From positions 57,221-121,220 of the forward strand of contig NZ_AZGA01000057.1 of the NCBI RefSeq assembly GCF_001436375.1: a stretch of 64,000 nucleotides of DNA. Direction: 5' to 3'. The stretch comes from Agrilactobacillus composti DSM 18527 = JCM 14202 (GTDB taxonomy: Bacteria > Bacillota > Bacilli > Lactobacillales > Lactobacillaceae). The notes beneath the pieces were generated by a model, which did no database searches, had not been told where the DNA came from, and worked only from the letters and a program-made list of their open reading frames with translations. Below are positions 26,970-35,842 of the stretch, one piece after another. The number at the start of each line of letters is the position of its first letter. Positions within the stretch are counted from its first letter, which is position 1. The position numbers were made by a program, and so were the translations under genes.

Positions 26970-27079
26970 ATCTTGGCTGCTAGTTCCAACCATCTGGCTG
27001 CAACTCAATGCACCTACATTCAACTATTTTCGTGGCACTGTTTGTAACTACCATACAAATTTATTGGGAGGAATTCATT

Positions 27080-27868
27080 ATGACAAAACCAGCTACCGCT
27101 CGGTTCCGCAAACTCGCCCTTGTCCTCTTTAGTTTGAGCTTGGCCTTGATTGGTTTATTGAGTTTTAATCACGTGGCCCAAGCCGCCGGAGATTATGACA
27201 TCAACAGGAATTCGAATTATATTGGCTATATTCAGGTAGACTCAGACAAACAAGCGTTGCCGCTGTATAATTCCCCAACTGACCAAGTAAGTAACGGTCA
27301 GTTGGCCACGACTTATGACCGTTGGGAAATCACAGGTGCCTACATGGATTCAGATGGTGCACTTTTGGCTACCGCTTACGATTTAGGTGATAATCAGTGG
27401 GTCAAACGCAGTGACTTTACAGCTAGTACCCTGGTCCTCAAAGTAATTGGTGCACCTTTCACAACTTTCTTTTCTAATCGTGCCGCTTATCAATTATATT
27501 CAGATGCGCAAACAACTCAACCTGCCGGAATCTTAGGCACAGATTATGATATTTGGCAAATAAATGGCTATGCTTATAACAAGGCCGGTCAGATAAGCGC
27601 CTATAACTTAGGTGCTAACGCTTGGGTTAAATACATTGACCCGACGCAGACGATTCATTTCCGCAATGACCCCATTTATTTAGATATTGATGCTGGCGTG
27701 ACCACTTATGATGTGAATAGTCATCCCACTGGTACCATTCAAACTTCTACGGTTTATGTTTCTGGGGAATATCACTTTGACAAGAACAATCAAATCATGC
27801 ATCGCGTTGGTAACGACCGCCAATGGGTTTATGGCGGTGACACTCGCCAGTCCAGTTACGGTTACTAA
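27080..27868 (+). CDS. Secreted protein with three SLAP/SH3-like repeats (second paralogue)
   Basis: 262 residues from ATG 27080 with a GGGAGGAATTC ribosome site; the frame is open further upstream to 27008 without a site. Signal peptide at about 1-36 (LIGLLSFNHVAQA). It aligns along its whole length with the gene at 26178: LYSDAQTTQPAG, NLGANAWV and RQSSYGY at the end are shared. Tandem duplication followed by divergence of the N-terminal repeat. A strong terminator follows. Confidence 0.8.
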   Translation: MTKPATARFRKLALVLFSLSLALIGLLSFNHVAQAAGDYDINRNSNYIGYIQVDSDKQALPLYNSPTDQVSNGQLATTYDRWEITGAYMDSDGALLATAYDLGDNQWVKRSDFTASTLVLKVIGAPFTTFFSNRAAYQLYSDAQTTQPAGILGTDYDIWQINGYAYNKAGQISAYNLGANAWVKYIDPTQTIHFRNDPIYLDIDAGVTTYDVNSHPTGTIQTSTVYVSGEYHFDKNNQIMHRVGNDRQWVYGGDTRQSSYGY

Positions 27869-27873
27869 CCACT

Positions 27874-27917
27874 AAAAAAAGTATCACGGGAAAAATACAT
27901 CCTGTGATACTTTTTTA
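27874..27917. terminator. Terminator after SLAP-like gene pair
   Basis: Inverted repeat AAAAAAGTATCAC / GTGATACTTTTTT, between the convergent SLAP-like gene and the formate dehydrogenase operon. Confidence 0.87.
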
Positions 27918-27956
27918 ATTGGTGCTATTTTGAATCCTTTATTTAACTTACAACAA

Positions 27957-30536
27957 TTAGTGACTGTCTACCGGGGCCGCAACTGGTTCGATTTTCACCG
28001 CACAAACCTTATAGTCAGGGATGATGGCAATATCGTCACAGTGGGGGTTGGTCAAGACGTTGGCGTTACCATCGTGGTAATGCAGGGTCATGAAGACAGA
28101 CCCCACCGAGACCACGTCGGCCACGGCAGCATAGGTTTGAATCGTGCCCCGTCTGGAGCTGACTTGCACCTTGTCCCCATCTTTGATCCCCATCTTTTGG
28201 GCATCGACGGTGTTCATTTCAATATAAGAGCGACCAGCTAATTGATCAATGCCCGGGGTCTTGTCGGTCATGACCCGGGTATTATATTGGTACAACTGGC
28301 GCCCAGTGGCCATTAAGAATGGATATTGGTCATCTGGCAATTCATCTGGTGGCTGATAAGGCAGGGCTTTGAATAGCCCCTTGCCCCGGGTGAATTTGTC
28401 CACGTGTAAAATTGGGGTGCCGGGATCGTCCAGGGTGCGGCAAGGCCATTGCAGACCACTGTTTTGTTCCAGGCGCTCATAATTGATGCCCCCGTAACTA
28501 GGGACCACTTGGGCAATTTCATCCATGATGGCACTAGGTGAGTCATAAGCCATTTCATAACCCATCTTGGTGGCTAATTCACTGAAGACTTGGTAGTCCA
28601 CTTTCACCCCGCCTAATGCTTTAGCGGCTTGGCGGACTCTTTGGACCCGCCGTTCCGTGTTGGTGAAGGTCCCGTCTTTTTCCGCATAACTCAAACCCGG
28701 CAAGACCACATCGGCATATTTGGCGGTTTCAGTCATGAAGAGGTCGTGGACCACTAAGAAGTCCATGTTTTCCAAATCCCGGCGCACATCATTGGTATCT
28801 GGGTCGGTGGCCATGGGGTCTTCCCCAAAGATATAAAGGCCCCGGATTCGGCCGGTCTGGGCAGCTGGTAGGGCTTGGGTTTCTGTCAAGCCGATTTTAT
28901 CATTAAGTTTGGTATGCCAAGCTGCTTCAAATTTCGCTTGTACCGCTGGATCACCGACTTTTTGGTAACCTGGAAAGTCAAAGGGGGATGCCCCCAAATC
29001 ACAGGCCCCTTGCACGTTGTTTTGCCCCCGTAACGGGTTGACCCCACAACCAGGGCGGCCCACTTTACCCACTAACATGGCCAGGTTGGACATGCTCATG
29101 ACACCTTCAGTACCAAAGGAATGTTCCGTGACCCCTAAGCAATAGATCAACGGCGCTTTGTCAGCTAAAGCATACATCCGCGCAGCTTTGACGATATCTT
29201 CTGGGGCTACTTCACAAATCGGCGCCACTTTTTCGGGCGTGTAATCGGCCACCAAATCCCGCATGGCTTCATAGCCTTCGGTCCGCTCAGCGATGAACTT
29301 CTCATCAGCCAAACCTTCTTTAATGATGACATGCATCATGGCATTGATCAGGGCAATATTGGTGCCCCCCTTCAATTGGAGATGCAAGGTACTATTTTTC
29401 ACCAAATCGATATTCCGGGGGTCGATGATGATCAGCTTGGTGCCGTGTTGAACGGCTTGGCGAATTTGTGCCCCAATCACCGGATGGGCCTCAGTGGTAT
29501 TGGAACCAATGAGTAAAATCACATCCACATCAGTGGTAATGTCGGCAATCGTATTGGTCATGGCGCCACTACCTAAAGTAATGCCTAAGCCGTGGACCGA
29601 TGGGGCGTGACAAACCCGGGCACAGTTATCCACGTTGTTGTTGCCAAAAGCAGTCCGGACCATCTTTTGAAAGACATAGTTGTCTTCATTGGTGGACCGG
29701 GAGCAGGCAAAGCCGGCTAAGCTATCCGGGCCATATTGGCTCTTCAAAGTTCCAAAGCGTTCCGCCATGTAATTGATGGCTTCGGACCAGCTCACGGGGA
29801 CAAATTCCCCATCTCGCTTGATCAACGGCTTCTTCAAACGCTCTCCAGAGGTGACAAACTTATAGGAAGCAAACTTCCCCTTCACACAGAGTAAATTCTT
29901 ATTGGCCACCCCATTGGCCGGTTCTGCGTCCACAATTTTACGATTCTTAACCACCAAGTTGATCTGACAGCCCGTCCCACAATAAGGGCAGGTGGTCTTC
30001 ACTTGAGTGGTTTCCCATTTCCGATAATCTTGATGGACTTTAGCCGTCAATGCCCCCGTTGGGCAAACGGAAACACAGTTCCCGCAGGATTCACACATGG
30101 AGCTGTCAAAGTCCCCTTCATAGCCGGCCACCATTTTCGTGGCAAACCCCCGTCCGGACAAGGACAGCACATTGCGACCTTGGCGCAGGTGACAGACTTG
30201 GGAACAGCGGCCGCATAAAATACATTTAGCCGGGTCATAGTCAAAGAAGGGATTACTGTGATCAATTTGGCCCACAGGCTGGCGTTTGCCATGGAAGCTG
30301 GTATGAAATAGCCCAGCAGCCATGGCGTCACTTTGCAGCTGACAATCCCCATTTTTCGGACATTCAAAACAATTCACATCATGGTTACTTAATTCCAAAT
30401 CCACCGCAAAACGGCGGCTATTGCGCGTCTGTTCACTACGAGATAAGACTTCCGGCTCACCTTCCAAACTCACCGGGGCCACTAAACGGCCGTATTGGTT
30501 GGGCAAGGTGTCACCTTTATTTTGTTTACTTCGCAT
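27957..30536 (-). CDS. fdhA: NAD-linked formate dehydrogenase, molybdopterin catalytic subunit (short N-terminus)
   Basis: 859 residues from ATG 30536, overlapping the upstream stop (TGATG). Oxidises formate to CO2. Order: His-Cys cluster (SNH, CFECPKNGDC), two [4Fe-4S] sites CILCGRCSQVC and CESCGNCVSVC, then the Mo-bisMGD oxidoreductase beginning CPYCGTGC with a fourth cluster closed by CVKGKF. The active-site segment NCARVCHAPSV has cysteine, not selenocysteine. Relatives carry an extra N-terminal [2Fe-2S] domain of about 75 residues that is missing here. NuoF- and NuoE-like partners precede it in one operon. Confidence 0.9.
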   Translation of the reverse strand: MRSKQNKGDTLPNQYGRLVAPVSLEGEPEVLSRSEQTRNSRRFAVDLELSNHDVNCFECPKNGDCQLQSDAMAAGLFHTSFHGKRQPVGQIDHSNPFFDYDPAKCILCGRCSQVCHLRQGRNVLSLSGRGFATKMVAGYEGDFDSSMCESCGNCVSVCPTGALTAKVHQDYRKWETTQVKTTCPYCGTGCQINLVVKNRKIVDAEPANGVANKNLLCVKGKFASYKFVTSGERLKKPLIKRDGEFVPVSWSEAINYMAERFGTLKSQYGPDSLAGFACSRSTNEDNYVFQKMVRTAFGNNNVDNCARVCHAPSVHGLGITLGSGAMTNTIADITTDVDVILLIGSNTTEAHPVIGAQIRQAVQHGTKLIIIDPRNIDLVKNSTLHLQLKGGTNIALINAMMHVIIKEGLADEKFIAERTEGYEAMRDLVADYTPEKVAPICEVAPEDIVKAARMYALADKAPLIYCLGVTEHSFGTEGVMSMSNLAMLVGKVGRPGCGVNPLRGQNNVQGACDLGASPFDFPGYQKVGDPAVQAKFEAAWHTKLNDKIGLTETQALPAAQTGRIRGLYIFGEDPMATDPDTNDVRRDLENMDFLVVHDLFMTETAKYADVVLPGLSYAEKDGTFTNTERRVQRVRQAAKALGGVKVDYQVFSELATKMGYEMAYDSPSAIMDEIAQVVPSYGGINYERLEQNSGLQWPCRTLDDPGTPILHVDKFTRGKGLFKALPYQPPDELPDDQYPFLMATGRQLYQYNTRVMTDKTPGIDQLAGRSYIEMNTVDAQKMGIKDGDKVQVSSRRGTIQTYAAVADVVSVGSVFMTLHYHDGNANVLTNPHCDDIAIIPDYKVCAVKIEPVAAPVDSH

Positions 30537-31834
30537 CACCAAGGCACCTCTTCTTTTGGTTGGGCCTGCCAGTCAATCGTCTTTTTAAATTCTTCCGGAA
30601 ATTGTTCCATGGCGCTGAAAATTGGATTACCAATGCTTTGACCCACGGGGCAGATGGATTGATCCGCCACATGGTCCACCATGTGTTCAAAATAAGTCAA
30701 GTCCCCGGGCACCCCGGCGTGTTGTTGAAAACGCTGGAGCATTTCATAGATCCTAAGGGTCCCCAGGCGACAGGCGATACATTTGCCGCAAGACTCGGTC
30801 ATAAAGAACTGGGCCACGCTGGTCAAATAATCAATAATACTGGTCCGTTCGTCCATCACCACGATGGCCCCGGAACCAATGGTCAAATTCTTAACCTGGA
30901 GGGCTTCGTAACTGTACGTTAGTTCATCCAGGTCAGCCGCAGCCGCAATGGCCCCAGCTTGACCGCCGAAATGCACAAATTTCAATTGGTGGCCGTTAAG
31001 TGCACCACCGCCGTATTCAGCCCCATTTAAAATGTCAGTTAAGGGTAGCCCCAAAGGCACTTCAAACAAACCCCGGTGTTTGATTTGACCGGTAAGACAA
31101 ATCAATTTCGTCCCCCCGGCCTCGGGTGTGCCTAAGGCTAGAAAAGCCCCGCTGCCAAGCCGTAGAATCACCGGAATATTGGCAAAACTCTCCACATTAT
31201 TGATCAAGGTGGGGGCGCCAAAAAGCCCAGTTTGGGTCGGGTCCGTGGGCTTAGAATCTGGCCGACCGGGTTGGCCCGCTAAAGCATTCAGTAACGCCGA
31301 CGTCTCCCCACAGACATAAGCGCCACCTCCAGCGATAACTTCAATATCAAAATTAAAATCGGGGATGCCTAAAATTTCTTGGCCTAAATAATGGGCCAAG
31401 CGAGCCTGTTGTAAAGCCGCTTCAATGGTGGCTACTAGTTCCGGATAGCGCCCTTGCACGTAGATATACCCTTGTTTGGCTTTGAGAGTCCAAGCGGCAA
31501 TAGTCATCCCCTCAATAACTGCCAACGGATCCTGGGCCAATAAGGCCTTGTCCTTAAAAGTGCCGGGTTCCCCTTCATTGGCGTTACAGACGATATACTT
31601 GGTGTCCCCTTTGGCTTTAGCCACTTGTTGCCACTTGTCGCCGACCGGGGCGGCCATGCCCCCGCGGCCCAGCAACTTGCTCTCGGCTATGTCTGCCATA
31701 ATGGCGACTGGGTCCAGTTGCACGGCCTTGGCCAACCCCCCATAGCCTTCAAGACCTTGATAGGCGGTCAAGTCAAAGACGGGGTCCAGTTTGCCAAACC
31801 GTTTCGTTAAAACTAATTGTGTTGTTTGTGCCAT
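30536..31834 (-). CDS. NADH-binding flavoprotein subunit (NuoF-like) of formate dehydrogenase
   Basis: 432 residues. Takes electrons from FdhA and reduces NAD+ via FMN. Motifs: NADH site GRGGMAAPVGDKW near residue 55, FMN site CNANEGEPGTFKD near 83, GGGAYVCGETSAL near 167, and the C-terminal [4Fe-4S] motif ESCGKCIACRLG near 345. No N-terminal thioredoxin-like or C-terminal ferredoxin extension. One-base overlap with fdhA. In this context it is the diaphorase of a soluble complex, not a part of complex I. Confidence 0.92.
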   Translation of the reverse strand: MAQTTQLVLTKRFGKLDPVFDLTAYQGLEGYGGLAKAVQLDPVAIMADIAESKLLGRGGMAAPVGDKWQQVAKAKGDTKYIVCNANEGEPGTFKDKALLAQDPLAVIEGMTIAAWTLKAKQGYIYVQGRYPELVATIEAALQQARLAHYLGQEILGIPDFNFDIEVIAGGGAYVCGETSALLNALAGQPGRPDSKPTDPTQTGLFGAPTLINNVESFANIPVILRLGSGAFLALGTPEAGGTKLICLTGQIKHRGLFEVPLGLPLTDILNGAEYGGGALNGHQLKFVHFGGQAGAIAAAADLDELTYSYEALQVKNLTIGSGAIVVMDERTSIIDYLTSVAQFFMTESCGKCIACRLGTLRIYEMLQRFQQHAGVPGDLTYFEHMVDHVADQSICPVGQSIGNPIFSAMEQFPEEFKKTIDWQAQPKEEVPW

Positions 31835-31836
31835 AA

Positions 31837-32340
31837 TTATGCACCTCCCAATTGCGCCGCATAACGGCCAGCTTTAAGGTCGGCCAACAACTCCCAAATC
31901 GCATCTGCTGTCAAATTTGGGAAAATACGCCCATTGACGCGAATAAAAGGCGCTTGGTCACAGGCCCCTAGACAAGTCACGGGGCAATACATAAATTCCC
32001 CATCGCTGCTGGCTTCATTTTCCCCGACACCCAGGGCATCTCTTAGCGTAGCTTGGACCATTTGATTACCGGTCAATTGACAGGGCGCACTGTCACAAAC
32101 TTCCAACACGTAATGGGCCTGGGGTTTTGAATGTAAAATAGGATAATAGCTGATCAATTCAAAAATCTGGGCATCATTCATCTTTAAGTAGTCCGCCACC
32201 AACCGAGCCGTGGCTAAGTCCACATAATTGGCCTCAGAAACCGCTTGCAATGCCAACAAAATGTTCACAACTTGTTGCGGTTCTGGTGCATAGCTTTTTA
32301 TGAGCGCCACTTTTTGGGTTAAGGTCATCGTTTGACGCAT
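31837..32340 (-). CDS. [2Fe-2S] subunit (NuoE-like) of formate dehydrogenase
   Basis: 167 residues from ATG 32340 with AAGGAAG upstream; the frame reaches 32373 but no ribosome site fits that start. The thioredoxin-like [2Fe-2S] ligands are seen as CDSAPC near residue 86 and CPVTCLGAC near 127. It lies 2 nt before the NuoF-like gene, so order nuoE-nuoF-fdhA matches soluble NAD-dependent formate dehydrogenases. Confidence 0.9.
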   Translation of the reverse strand: MRQTMTLTQKVALIKSYAPEPQQVVNILLALQAVSEANYVDLATARLVADYLKMNDAQIFELISYYPILHSKPQAHYVLEVCDSAPCQLTGNQMVQATLRDALGVGENEASSDGEFMYCPVTCLGACDQAPFIRVNGRIFPNLTADAIWELLADLKAGRYAAQLGGA

Positions 32341-32795
32341 AAAAATCGCTTCCTTCATTTTATGATAAGACACAAGTGAATTGATTCACAATAGTGGCGC
32401 TAAAAAAACTGCGCGCCTCACATCGTGCCCTGAATCCCGCAGCAAAATTGTTCCTATAATGTCCTAACAAAAGTCTGTGCTGTTCTTAATAATTGACTAA
32501 CTTCACATTTATTATAGAAAGAATAAGTCCATCCGTCAATCTAATTATCCGGGAGTTCACCAACTTTAATTTTAGGGCTGAGCCCAACAATGGCGGTAGC
32601 TGGCCCTTTTTGAATTAGCTGGTCTTTTCACAAATTGAGGGTATACCCTAATTTTATAAATAAATTAGCTTTATTAATACGTTTTAATAAATTCACTTGT
32701 ATCCAGTGATTGCATTAGTGCAAAAATTAGCTTAAAATCGGTGTGTAAAGGCTTTCATCTAAGTTTACTTATATATTTATAAGGAGGTATTTCTA
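32341..32795. promoter_or_regulatory. Divergent formate dehydrogenase / pnt control region
   Basis: 455 nt without a convincing gene. For pnt: -35 TTGCAT (32710-32715), 17-bp spacer, -10 TAAAAT (32733-32738). A cre-like site TGTAAAGGCTTTCA (32744-32757, one mismatch to the CcpA consensus) sits at the expected transcription start. A perfect palindrome AGGGTATACCCT at 32638-32649 contains the ACCCTAAT half-site similar to those at narG. A GC-rich hairpin AGGGC ... GCCCT followed by T5 lies at about 32574-32616. Confidence 0.65.
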
Positions 32796-34010
32796 ATGGC
32801 AATTATTCTCTCGGCGCTCAAGGAACCTGCTGGTGAAAAGCGGGTGGCCTTAAGCCCTGCCGTTGTGGCAAAATTTGTGAAAGGTGGCTTTGAGGTCCTG
32901 TTGGAAAAAGACAGCGGAGCCGCCGCCTATTTCCCGGATCATTTATATACTGAAGCTGGCGCTACGATTGTGAATCGTCAAACAGCTTTAGCCAAAGCCA
33001 ACCTGATCGCCGTGGTAGATCGGCCCGATGAGGACACTTTGGCCCAGTTGAAAAAAGGTCAGGTCCTCATTGGCTTGTTAAAGGCCCTGGTTGAACCAGC
33101 TGTCATCCAAGATTTAGCTAAGCGCCAAGTGACAGCTTTATCCTTGGAACTATTACCCCGGACCGTTTCCCGGGCCCAAAACATGGACGCCTTAAGTTCT
33201 CAAGCTTCCATTGCCGGTTATAAAGCGGCCTTAGTGGGGGCCAACGCCTTTACCCGTTACTTACCCATGATGATCACCGCCGCTGGGACCGCTAAACCCG
33301 CCAAGGTATTAGTTTTAGGTACTGGGGTAGCCGGCTTACAAGCCATTGGGACGGCTAAACGGCTAGGGGCCATCGTCTCCGGTTATGATGTCCGGCCGGC
33401 TTCGCGAAATGAAGTGGAATCTTTAGGAGCTAACTTCTTGACCAGTTCCGTCAATGCCGTGGGCGAAGGTGGCTATGCCCGCCAACTCTCCGCAGAAGAA
33501 CAACAACAGCAACAAGACGAATTAGCTGGTTTCATCGCTAAAAACGACATTATTATCACCACCGCCCAAGTGCCTGGCCGCAAACCGCCATTATTAGTTA
33601 CCCAAAAATCCGTAGAAGCGGCCCCGGCTGGGACGATCTTCGTGGACTTAGCTGCCAGTGACTTAGGGGGCAACGTCTATAGCTCTAAACCTAGTGAAAC
33701 TATCACCACGGCTAACAACGCCCAAATCATTGGAGCCCAAGACCTCCCCAGTCAATTAGCCACTTCGGCTTCAGAAATGTATGCCCGCAATATGCAGGCG
33801 GTGATCAACACCATTGTCAATGAAGCTGAAATCGTCATTGATGTCAAAGACGATGTTTTAAGTGAACTGGTGGCCACGTATCAAGGAGAAATCGTGTCCG
33901 GCCGCCTGCGCCAAGCTTTAAAATTACCTGACAAAAATACTGACAAACCTGACCCAAGTGCTGCCGCAACTGCACCAGCACAACCAGCTACCACAGAGGG
34001 GGAAAAATAA
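32796..34010 (+). CDS. pntAA: NAD(P) transhydrogenase alpha subunit part 1 (NAD-binding)
   Basis: 404 residues. The dI domain binds NAD(H): PAVVAKFVKGGFEV near the N-terminus, the RAQNMDALSSQ loop near 125 and the Rossmann VLGTGVAGLQAIGTAKRLGA near 172. A polar, Pro/Ala-rich tail ends the protein. Alpha is split into two genes here, as in several Gram-positives. Ribosome site AAGGAGG. First gene of the pnt operon; divergent from the formate dehydrogenase. Confidence 0.95.
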   Translation: MAIILSALKEPAGEKRVALSPAVVAKFVKGGFEVLLEKDSGAAAYFPDHLYTEAGATIVNRQTALAKANLIAVVDRPDEDTLAQLKKGQVLIGLLKALVEPAVIQDLAKRQVTALSLELLPRTVSRAQNMDALSSQASIAGYKAALVGANAFTRYLPMMITAAGTAKPAKVLVLGTGVAGLQAIGTAKRLGAIVSGYDVRPASRNEVESLGANFLTSSVNAVGEGGYARQLSAEEQQQQQDELAGFIAKNDIIITTAQVPGRKPPLLVTQKSVEAAPAGTIFVDLAASDLGGNVYSSKPSETITTANNAQIIGAQDLPSQLATSASEMYARNMQAVINTIVNEAEIVIDVKDDVLSELVATYQGEIVSGRLRQALKLPDKNTDKPDPSAAATAPAQPATTEGEK

Positions 34011-34011
34011 C

Positions 34012-34326
34012 ATGAGCCAGCAATTATTTACCAATCTAGCCATTTTTATTCTAAGTCTTTTAGTGGGGTTTGAAGTCATGAGTAAAATCCCAGCCACTTT
34101 ACAAACGCCCATGATGTCCGGGGCCAATGCCATTCACGGCGTGGTCGTGGTGGGGGCCTTTGTCATTGCCGCCGAAGCTAACAATGTGGCCTTATATATC
34201 CTGGCTTTCTTATGCGCCTTCTTTGCCGCCGTCAACGTGGCCGGAGGCTATACTTTGACTGATCGGATGCTGCACATGTTCGATCGGCCCAAAGCTTCTA
34301 AAAATGATGATGGAGGTGACAAATGA
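34012..34326 (+). CDS. pntAB: NAD(P) transhydrogenase alpha subunit part 2 (membrane)
   Basis: 104 residues from ATG 34012, one base after the pntAA stop, with GAGGGGG upstream. Three or four membrane helices (ANLAIF-type start, SGANAIHGVVVVGAF, LAFLCAFFAAVNVAGGYTLTDRML), the classical dII segment of the alpha chain. It overlaps pntB by 4 nt. Confidence 0.93.
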   Translation: MSQQLFTNLAIFILSLLVGFEVMSKIPATLQTPMMSGANAIHGVVVVGAFVIAAEANNVALYILAFLCAFFAAVNVAGGYTLTDRMLHMFDRPKASKNDDGGDK

Positions 34327-35741
34327 TGTCGACACTACAAACTGCTGCTTCATTAGTTTACTTAATCTCAGCCATTTGTTATGTCCTAGGGGTCCACTTG
34401 ATGCGCTCGCCTAAATCAGCCCGGAACGGGAACCTGTTATCCGGGGCGGGGATGCTCTTAGCGGTCATCATGGTCACCATTGAATTGATCGTCCAAGGTA
34501 AAATCACCGCCATGGGCTGGTTAGTCCTCATCGCCGGGTTAGTTCTCGGGGTCTTGTATGGGGTCATCAAAGCCCGCCGCGTGGAAATGACCGCCGTGCC
34601 TCAACTGGTTTCCCTATTTAACGCCGTTGGGGGTGGCGCTGCTGCCGCCATTGGGATCTTTGATTACTTCCATATGCCCACTGGGTCCAGCTTAAGCTTA
34701 GTTTTCTCTATCCCCGTCTTATTAGACATTGTCATTGGGGGCACAACTTTTTCCGGGTCCTTGATCGCCATGGGTAAACTGGCCGGGAAAATTTCCGGCA
34801 AACCCATCAGCTTCCCAGGGGCGCGGATCTGCAACTTCATCGTCATCATTGCCATGGTTGTGGGGGCCGTTTTGATCATTGGCTTCCCAGTTACCCCTTG
34901 GTACTTAGGCTTAGTTTTATTGGCCAGCTTGATTTTCGGGCTTTTGATGACCTTGCCAATTGGTGGCGCCGATATGCCCGTGGTGGTTTCCTTACTCAAC
35001 GCCTTCACCGGGTTAGCCGTGGCCTTTGCCGGGTTTGTCATCAACAACCAAGTCTTGATCATTGCCGGGGCCTTAGTTGGGGCCGCTGGGACTATCTTGA
35101 CCTTACAAATGGCTGAAGCCATGCACCGGTCAGTGGCCAACATCATCGTAGGTGGCTTTGGCGCTGGCGCCACAGGTAAAGGGGCTGCGGCCTCAGATGT
35201 ACCGGTGAACGTCACCGAAACTACCGCCGACGATATTGGCTTGCAACTAGGCTACGCCCATAACGTCATGATTGTTCCGGGTTATGGTTTAGCTGCTGCC
35301 CAAGCTCAACACGAACTGGCTGAATTAGCCAAATTGTTGACCGATAGTGGTATTAACGTCAACTACGCCATTCACCCGGTGGCTGGGCGGATGCCTGGTC
35401 ACATGAACGTCTTATTAGCCGATGTCAATGTGCCTTATGATCAAATGAAACAACTTGAAGATGCCAATTCCATGTTTGAAGATACCGATGTTTCCCTAGT
35501 CATTGGGGCCAACGATGTTACTAACCCCCTGGCTCGGGAATCTGGGAATCCAATTTCAGGGATGCCGATTTTAAATGTGGATCAATCTAAATCCGTCGTG
35601 GTTATCAAACGGTCTATGAGTACCGGTTATGCCGGGGTAGCCAACCCACTCTTCAGTGATGACAAGACTACCATGTTCTTTGCCGATGCCAAAACTGGCC
35701 TGCAGGATATCATTGCCGCTACCAAACAATATTTGGATTAA
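34323..35741 (+). CDS. pntB: NAD(P) transhydrogenase beta subunit
   Basis: 472 residues: eight or nine membrane helices (1-270), then the NADP(H)-binding dIII domain with VPGYGLAAAQAQHELAEL near 318, HPVAGRMPGHMNVLLAD near 352 and GANDVTNP near 398. Couples hydride transfer between NADH and NADP+ to proton movement. Start ATG 34323 or the adjacent ATG 34326; GGAGGTGAC fits either. Followed by a strong terminator. Confidence 0.96.
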   Translation: MMSTLQTAASLVYLISAICYVLGVHLMRSPKSARNGNLLSGAGMLLAVIMVTIELIVQGKITAMGWLVLIAGLVLGVLYGVIKARRVEMTAVPQLVSLFNAVGGGAAAAIGIFDYFHMPTGSSLSLVFSIPVLLDIVIGGTTFSGSLIAMGKLAGKISGKPISFPGARICNFIVIIAMVVGAVLIIGFPVTPWYLGLVLLASLIFGLLMTLPIGGADMPVVVSLLNAFTGLAVAFAGFVINNQVLIIAGALVGAAGTILTLQMAEAMHRSVANIIVGGFGAGATGKGAAASDVPVNVTETTADDIGLQLGYAHNVMIVPGYGLAAAQAQHELAELAKLLTDSGINVNYAIHPVAGRMPGHMNVLLADVNVPYDQMKQLEDANSMFEDTDVSLVIGANDVTNPLARESGNPISGMPILNVDQSKSVVVIKRSMSTGYAGVANPLFSDDKTTMFFADAKTGLQDIIAATKQYLD

Positions 35742-35764
35742 ACTAAAAAAAATTATTCTTTTTT

Positions 35765-35833
35765 TAAAAAAATAAATCTCATCTATTTCCTAGGCAAAAC
35801 GCCTCATTCAGGAAATGGGTGAGATTTATTTTT
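35765..35833. terminator. Terminator of pnt operon
   Basis: Long stem AAAATAAATCTCA ... TGAGATTTATTTTT with a further CTATTTCCT / AGGAAATG inner pairing; lies between the convergent pntB and the gene at 35843. Confidence 0.85.
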
Positions 35834-35842
35834 ATGCGGTGC

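Noticed and set aside
27008..27079. Start of the second SLAP-like gene at ATG 27008
   Set aside because: The added residues do not look like a signal peptide start; ATG 27080 has GGGAGG upstream and a matching paralogue N-terminus.
30536..31834. Calling the NuoE/NuoF/FdhA operon a fragment of complex I or an electron-bifurcating hydrogenase
   Set aside because: The large subunit carries the Mo-bisMGD formate dehydrogenase domain (CPYCGTGC, NCARVCHAPS), not an H-cluster or NuoG-type end, and no nuo membrane genes are present.
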